Of a DNA stretch of 9,746 nucleotides, positions 7,301 through 9,746 are shown in pieces. Every line of letters starts with the position of its first letter. Position 1 is the first letter of the stretch. A program made the translations under genes and the position numbers. Under the pieces are notes generated by a model. It had not been told where the DNA came from, searched no databases, and saw only the letters and a program-made list of their open reading frames with translations. The stretch is from NCBI GenBank assembly GCA_943325255.2, contig CALPOS020000066.1, positions 1 through 9,746 of the forward strand, in the 5' to 3' direction. This DNA comes from Sphingobacterium thalpophilum. GTDB taxonomy: Bacteria > Bacteroidota > Bacteroidia > Flavobacteriales > Flavobacteriaceae.

Positions 7301-9746
7301 TGTAGCTACTTTTTCAACTTCAACAGCTGGTATTTACAGTTTGATTATGACTGATACAACTACCAATTGTCCAAACGCCAGTACCGCAGTTACAGTAGTT
7401 ATCAATCCTACACCAACGGTAACAGTAACAAGTTCGTTAATCTGTGACGGTGGAACAGCTACCATTACAGCCACGCCAGGAGCTCCGGGTAGTTATTCTT
7501 ATATTTGGACTGTGCCAAGTGGCGTTACAGATCCAGGCAATGTAAATACATTTACAACAACGATAGCGGGAACATATAGTGTTCAAATTACGGATATAAT
7601 CACTACCTGTGTGAGTACAACTTCGGTTACTGTAACGATCAATCCGCCGCCAACGGTAACCGTAAATAATCCTTCTGTTTGCCCGGGTCTTGACGCAACA
7701 ATTATTGCGACTCCTGGGACTCCTGGGACTTATTCTTATTCATGGACAGTTCCTGCTGGTGCAACGCCTCCAGGTGATGTTGCAACCTTTTCGACATCTG
7801 TTTTAGGAAATTACACGGTTGTTATTACTGATTTAGCCACAACCTGTCAGAGTATCGCTGCTTCCGGAGTAGTCGTTGCAAGTCCAACACCTACAGTAAC
7901 AGTTAATGATGTTTCTATTTGTTCGGGTGAACAGGCAACAATTACTGCCACACCAGACATTGGTTCGTCTTCAGATTATACTTATTCATGGACCGTTCCG
8001 GCTGGTGCTCCAGATCCAGGAAATGTTTCCAGCTTTAACGCGACTTTTGCTGGAATTTATGGCGTCGTAATAACAAACATAACATCAACCTGCGCTAGCA
8101 CTATAGATTTTGGAACAGTGGTTATTAGTCCAACGCCAACATTAAGTGTCACTTCTCCTGCAGTTTGTTTAGGTGATAATGCAACTATAACGGCCATTCC
8201 TGGTCAATCAGGTACTTATTCTTTTGCTTGGACAGTACCAGCTGGAGTAACAAATCCCGGTGATGTGTCAAGTTTTACATCAAGTATTGCAGGTACTTAT
8301 AGTGTCGTTATTACCAATTCAAATACGGGTTGCGAGAGCGCAAGTGGGTCCAGTACATTAACGGTTAATCCATTACCGACCGCTACTGTATCTTCTTCTG
8401 GAACAGTATGTTCAGGTAGTTCTGCTTCAATATTATTTACAGGTACACCAAACACGATTGTGACCTATAACATTAATAATGGATCAAACAGCACGGTAAA
8501 TATAGGTGCGTCAGGAATTTTTACTTTAAGTTTACCTCTATTGGCAACTTCAACATTTAATTTAGGGAGTATTATTTTAGATGGTCCGCCAAGTTGTTCT
8601 CAATTATTGTCGGGATCTACAACTCTAACTGTAACACAGCCGCCAGTGGCAGGAGTTAACGCTGCGATTTCATTGTGTAGTAATGGTCCAACTCAGAATC
8701 TATTTGAATTATTAGGCGTCAACGCGCAACCTGGAGGAACCTGGTCGCCAGTATTAGTAAGCGGTAGTGGGGTTTTTGATCCAACTGCTGATGCTGCTGG
8801 GAATTATGTTTATACTGTAGCTGGAACACCTCCTTGTTTAAACGATACGGCCTTAGTAACAGTTACGATCATACCGGAAGCTAATGCAGGAAATGATGGT
8901 GTGGCTAATTTATGTTCCAATCTTGATCCGGTAGATTTAATTACCTATCTAGGAGGTTCACCTCAATTAGGTGGAACTTGGTCGCCTAGTTTACCAAGTG
9001 GTACAGGCATATTCAACCCAGAAAGTGATTTAGCTGGAGTATATACTTATACGGTAAATGGTAATGCACCTTGCGGAAATGATACCGCTATAGTAACCGT
9101 TTCAATTACACCTGGTCCAAATGCAGGGACTTCAGGAAGCACGACGCTTTGCGAAAATAGTCCAGCCCAAGATTTATTCTTAAGTTTAGGAGGAAGCCCT
9201 CAAATTGGAGGTACTTGGTCTCCTGCAATGACAAGTGGCACCGGTGTTTTTGACCCTGCAGTAGATGCTCAAGGAGTTTATACTTATACATTTAGTGGTA
9301 ATCAATCATGCGACAATGATACGGCAACTGTAACTGTTATCGTAAATCCATTACCAGACGCTGGCGATGATTCAAATGCAGCGATTTGCTCAAATATTGA
9401 TCCTGTTGATTTAATAGCTTATTTATCTGGTACGCCACAAGCAGGAGGAATATGGACACCCACTTTAGCAAGTGGAACAGGTCTTTTTGATCCGACGATA
9501 GATGCAGCTGGAGTTTATACATACACGGTTGGTGCTCCGTTTTGTACTCCTGATATTGCAATAGTAACTGTTACTATTGTTCCTGGAGTAGATGCAGGTG
9601 TATCTAGTTCTGTTACTTTTTGTATTTCAAATACACCTCAAGATTTATTTTTGAGTTTAGGTGGTAGTCCGCAGGCAGGAGGGGTTTGGACTCCAACATT
9701 AGTAAGTGGGACAGGTGTTTTTGACCCGGCAATTGATGCTGCTGGA
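4398..9746 (+). CDS. giant secreted Ig-like repeat protein, partial (3' end beyond window)
   Basis: One uninterrupted frame of 1783 codons starts at ATG 4398 and is still open at the window edge. It starts with a signal peptide: MRINTLSKK, a hydrophobic core with six consecutive Phe (residues 12-17), and SYG before Gln25, the likely new N-terminus. Domain order: three WY Ig-like domains (26-259); one GTW domain (260-350); B1 (351-441); eleven 80-residue units (442-1326); B2 (1327-1414); at least five GTW repeats (1415-1783+). The sequence is dominated by Thr, Val, Ser, Gly, Pro, Ala and Asn. It has no transmembrane segment after the signal peptide, and no Lys, Arg or His after Arg366. The folds look like Ig/PKD or SprB-type beta-sandwiches. 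In flavobacteria such proteins usually end in a gliding-motility-associated (type B) T9SS sorting domain and act as surface adhesins or matrix filaments. That end is not visible here, so the role is inferred. ATG 4398 is chosen because it immediately precedes the signal peptide; GTG codons at 4389 and 4392 are less likely. No enzymatic domain is seen. Confidence 0.9.
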   Translation, partial: MRINTLSKKILFFFFFFSIAVSYGQCPTAVSPQTFCDIQFAPSSPTVANLVATDTGGGVVWYDSASSTTPLPNGFILVTGASYFADNTAGTCAVRPSVTVTIYGRPIASPFQGPCVDNLSDATVADLTAIGNNIRWYSSSSGGSPLSPTATLIDNAFYYVSQTNPFTGCETSRRSVQATIGVVPVPTGDPIQFFCNTSGAPPTLDDVVVSGDSNWYASAISDITIPSSTPLASGQSYYAATVDLPCESAARFQVQTILVEPPNPGVSAVKRICVNDLPTFPVLNLFDELTGGPDATGTWGGPLATSGGNLGTVNVSTLTLAGSPYTFTYTVSAAPCPDVSSTVTIIILPLPTVSISTTNANVCFGRNGVVDFVGTPGAIVTYSVGSGPNQVVTLDGSGAFALNTGFLTANTTYSLVSVSSSGVPSCTNTASGTVVFTIVELPTVTVTSAPVCSGTNATVTATPGAPGNYSYSWTFPAGATNPGNVASFSTAVPGTYSVIMTNLTTTCPSVSVPVDVVINPLPTVSVSIVNSTICPGQSADVTAVPGVAGTYSYAWIVPAGVTPPGNVATFNTTIAGPYSVVITNTSTTCVSILATANLTIGELPTVSVSSSPVCAGTNATVTATPGVAGNYSYLWTVPAGVTNPGNVATFTTSVAGPYSVVMTDSSTNCQSASAAVTVVINIQPTVTVTSPPVCTGTNATVTATPTSAGNYSYAWTFPAGATNPGNVASFSTSVAGLYSVVVTNTTTTCQSIIVPVTVTINPQPTVNVSIVNPTICPGQSATVTATPGSAGTYTYAWTVPAGVTNPGNVATFSATVAGIYSVTITNTVTLCSSLSASSSLTISPIPTVTVSSPPVCAGGNATVTATPVPAGNYSYVWTFPSGATNPGNVASFSTSIPGLYSVIVTNTVTNCPSASASTTLVFIALPVVTVTSSPVCSGLNATVTATPSVAGNYNYQWIVPVGATNPGNVATFSTSTAGIYSLIMTDTTTNCPNASTAVTVVINPTPTVTVTSSLICDGGTATITATPGAPGSYSYIWTVPSGVTDPGNVNTFTTTIAGTYSVQITDIITTCVSTTSVTVTINPPPTVTVNNPSVCPGLDATIIATPGTPGTYSYSWTVPAGATPPGDVATFSTSVLGNYTVVITDLATTCQSIAASGVVVASPTPTVTVNDVSICSGEQATITATPDIGSSSDYTYSWTVPAGAPDPGNVSSFNATFAGIYGVVITNITSTCASTIDFGTVVISPTPTLSVTSPAVCLGDNATITAIPGQSGTYSFAWTVPAGVTNPGDVSSFTSSIAGTYSVVITNSNTGCESASGSSTLTVNPLPTATVSSSGTVCSGSSASILFTGTPNTIVTYNINNGSNSTVNIGASGIFTLSLPLLATSTFNLGSIILDGPPSCSQLLSGSTTLTVTQPPVAGVNAAISLCSNGPTQNLFELLGVNAQPGGTWSPVLVSGSGVFDPTADAAGNYVYTVAGTPPCLNDTALVTVTIIPEANAGNDGVANLCSNLDPVDLITYLGGSPQLGGTWSPSLPSGTGIFNPESDLAGVYTYTVNGNAPCGNDTAIVTVSITPGPNAGTSGSTTLCENSPAQDLFLSLGGSPQIGGTWSPAMTSGTGVFDPAVDAQGVYTYTFSGNQSCDNDTATVTVIVNPLPDAGDDSNAAICSNIDPVDLIAYLSGTPQAGGIWTPTLASGTGLFDPTIDAAGVYTYTVGAPFCTPDIAIVTVTIVPGVDAGVSSSVTFCISNTPQDLFLSLGGSPQAGGVWTPTLVSGTGVFDPAIDAAG
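4473..5174 (+). repeat. three N-terminal 'WY' Ig-like domains of the giant protein
   Basis: Residues 26-107, 108-184 and 185-259 share one pattern. It consists of a Cys near the start (F-C-D, P-C-V-D, F-C-N), then a segment like TVADL or TLDDV, then a Trp-Tyr pair (VVWYDS at 61-62, IRWYSS at 136-137, SNWYAS at 215-216). After that come a Pro/Leu/Ser stretch, a Y-(F/Y)-(A/V) strand, and a second Cys (TCAV, GCETS, PCESA) before the last strand. This matches the Ig-like modules often associated with CHU-type or gliding-motility-associated C-terminal domains in Bacteroidota, recalled from the family rather than searched. They are strongly diverged from each other, unlike the central array. Confidence 0.65.
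5175..5447 (+). other. lone N-terminal 'GTW' domain, related to the C-terminal repeats
   Basis: Residues 260-350 read PNPGVSAVKRIC at the start, then LNLFDELTGG, ATGTWGGPL, YTFTYTVSAAPCP, and a final Val/Ile-rich strand. The Cys, the L-F-x-x-L-x-G-G stretch, the G-T-W, the YTxTYTV strand and the late Cys come in the same order as in the C-terminal repeats at 8640-9746. It is therefore a diverged, isolated member of that domain type on the other side of the central array. It carries Lys and Arg, which the C-terminal copies lack. Confidence 0.6.
5448..5720 (+). repeat. spacer domain B1, homologous to B2
   Basis: This 91-residue domain (351-441) precedes the eleven-unit array. It carries NVCFGRNG, then FVGTPGAIVTYSV, then a Leu/Asp/Gly strand, GAFALNTGFL, TTYSLVSVSSSGVPSC, and a closing strand FTIVEL. 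It shares its order of motifs with B2 at 8376-8639 and differs from the 80-residue units. Arg366 here is the last Lys, Arg or His codon (5493-5495) in the window. Confidence 0.65.
5721..8375 (+). repeat. array of eleven tandem 80-residue Ig-like units (U1-U11)
   Basis: Units begin at 5721, 5961, 6207, 6447, 6687, 6933, 7173, 7413, 7650, 7890 and 8136, with lengths of 237-246 nt (79-82 residues). The shared pattern is PTVTV, then (V/I)-C-x-G, then AT(V/I)TATP, then Y-x-(Y/F)-x-W-x-(V/F)-P-x-G, then PG-(N/D)-V, then a Phe five residues before T or S. It ends G-x-Y-(S/T/G)-(V/L)-x-(I/M/V)-T-(N/D), then a second Cys, and a Val/Thr strand ending in Pro. Both cysteines are present in all eleven units, consistent with one disulfide per domain or cross-links between domains. 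U2 and U5 share an insertion (SIVN-x-TICPGQSA). The fold resembles SprB-type or PKD/Ig-like sandwiches. No Lys, Arg or His occurs in the 885 residues. Confidence 0.92.
8376..8639 (+). repeat. spacer domain B2, homologous to B1
   Basis: This 88-residue domain (1327-1414) follows the eleven-unit array. It has TVCSGSSAS, then FTGTPNTIVTYNI, then a short Asn/Ser/Gly turn, SGIFTLSLPLLATSTFNL, DGPPSC, and a closing TLTVTQ strand. The motifs F-x-GTP-x-x-IVTY, SG-x-F-x-L and G-x-PSC match B1 in order and spacing, so the two bracket the array. It contains no basic residue, unlike B1. Confidence 0.65.
8640..9746 (+). repeat. C-terminal 'GTW' repeats (C1-C5), continuing beyond the window
   Basis: Five units start near 8640, 8874, 9111, 9348 and 9582; the fifth is cut by the window edge. 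The period is 237 nt for three steps and 234 for one. The pattern is (N/D)AG, then a Cys, then (D/N)L(F/I), then GG-(S/T)-PQ-x-GG-(T/I/V)-W-(S/T)-P, then SGTG-(V/I/L)-F-(D/N)-P, then AG-x-Y-x-Y-T. After that come a second Cys, usually N-D-T-A, and a (V/I)TV strand. C1 is the most diverged copy. Such repeats commonly lie before the sorting domain of flavobacterial surface proteins; this is recalled family knowledge, not seen here. Confidence 0.88.

Noticed and set aside
5721..8375. Possibility that the 240-nt periodic repeats are a CRISPR or non-coding satellite array
   Set aside because: The period is a multiple of three in every step, one open frame runs through all units, and conservation is at the protein level rather than the DNA level.
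9106..9561. Two antisense frames of 61 and 74 codons opposite the GTW repeats
   Set aside because: They arise from the repeated codon pattern of the + strand gene and resemble each other only because the sense strand is repetitive.

Overview
The window looks like a chromosomal segment from a member of the Bacteroidota, most likely Flavobacteriaceae. Evidence seen: an MnmA of the flavobacterial type, a secreted subtilase ending in a type IX secretion (T9SS) type A sorting domain, signal peptides cleaved just before Gln, A-rich leaders without a clear Shine-Dalgarno sequence, AT-rich intergenic DNA, and a giant secreted Ig-like repeat protein of the kind common in gliding flavobacteria. All genes are on the + strand.

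Region 1 (2-3964) is a tight co-directional cluster: mnmA (tRNA 2-thiolation), a T9SS-exported S8 peptidase, an FMN-dependent nitronate monooxygenase-like enzyme, and a small secreted protein of unknown function. The gaps are 25 nt, a 1-nt TAATG overlap, and 21 nt. A strong intrinsic terminator follows at 4018-4048. The functions do not form an obvious pathway, so this is probably a transcriptional unit of convenience. mnmA carries an in-frame TAG at 35-37, directly before the codon for the conserved catalytic-type Cys. It is therefore a broken gene, a recoded one, or a sequencing error.

Region 2 (4049-4397) is a gene-free AT-rich leader for the next gene. It holds a 15-bp palindrome between weak Bacteroidota-style promoter elements.

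Region 3 (4398-9746, running off the window) is a single open reading frame of at least 1783 codons. It encodes a secreted modular surface protein. Reading from the N-terminus it has: a signal peptide; three 'WY' Ig-like domains; one 'GTW' domain; one spacer domain (B1); eleven tandem units of about 80 residues with paired cysteines; a second spacer domain homologous to B1 (B2); and at least five 'GTW' repeats of about 79 residues. After Arg366 the remaining 1417 visible residues contain no Lys, Arg or His. The repeats keep their protein sequence but differ at many synonymous sites, and they show higher-order periodicities (a 726-nt trimer and a dimer of about 474 nt). By analogy with flavobacterial surface proteins it is probably a T9SS-exported adhesin or matrix protein, but its C-terminal sorting domain lies outside the window.
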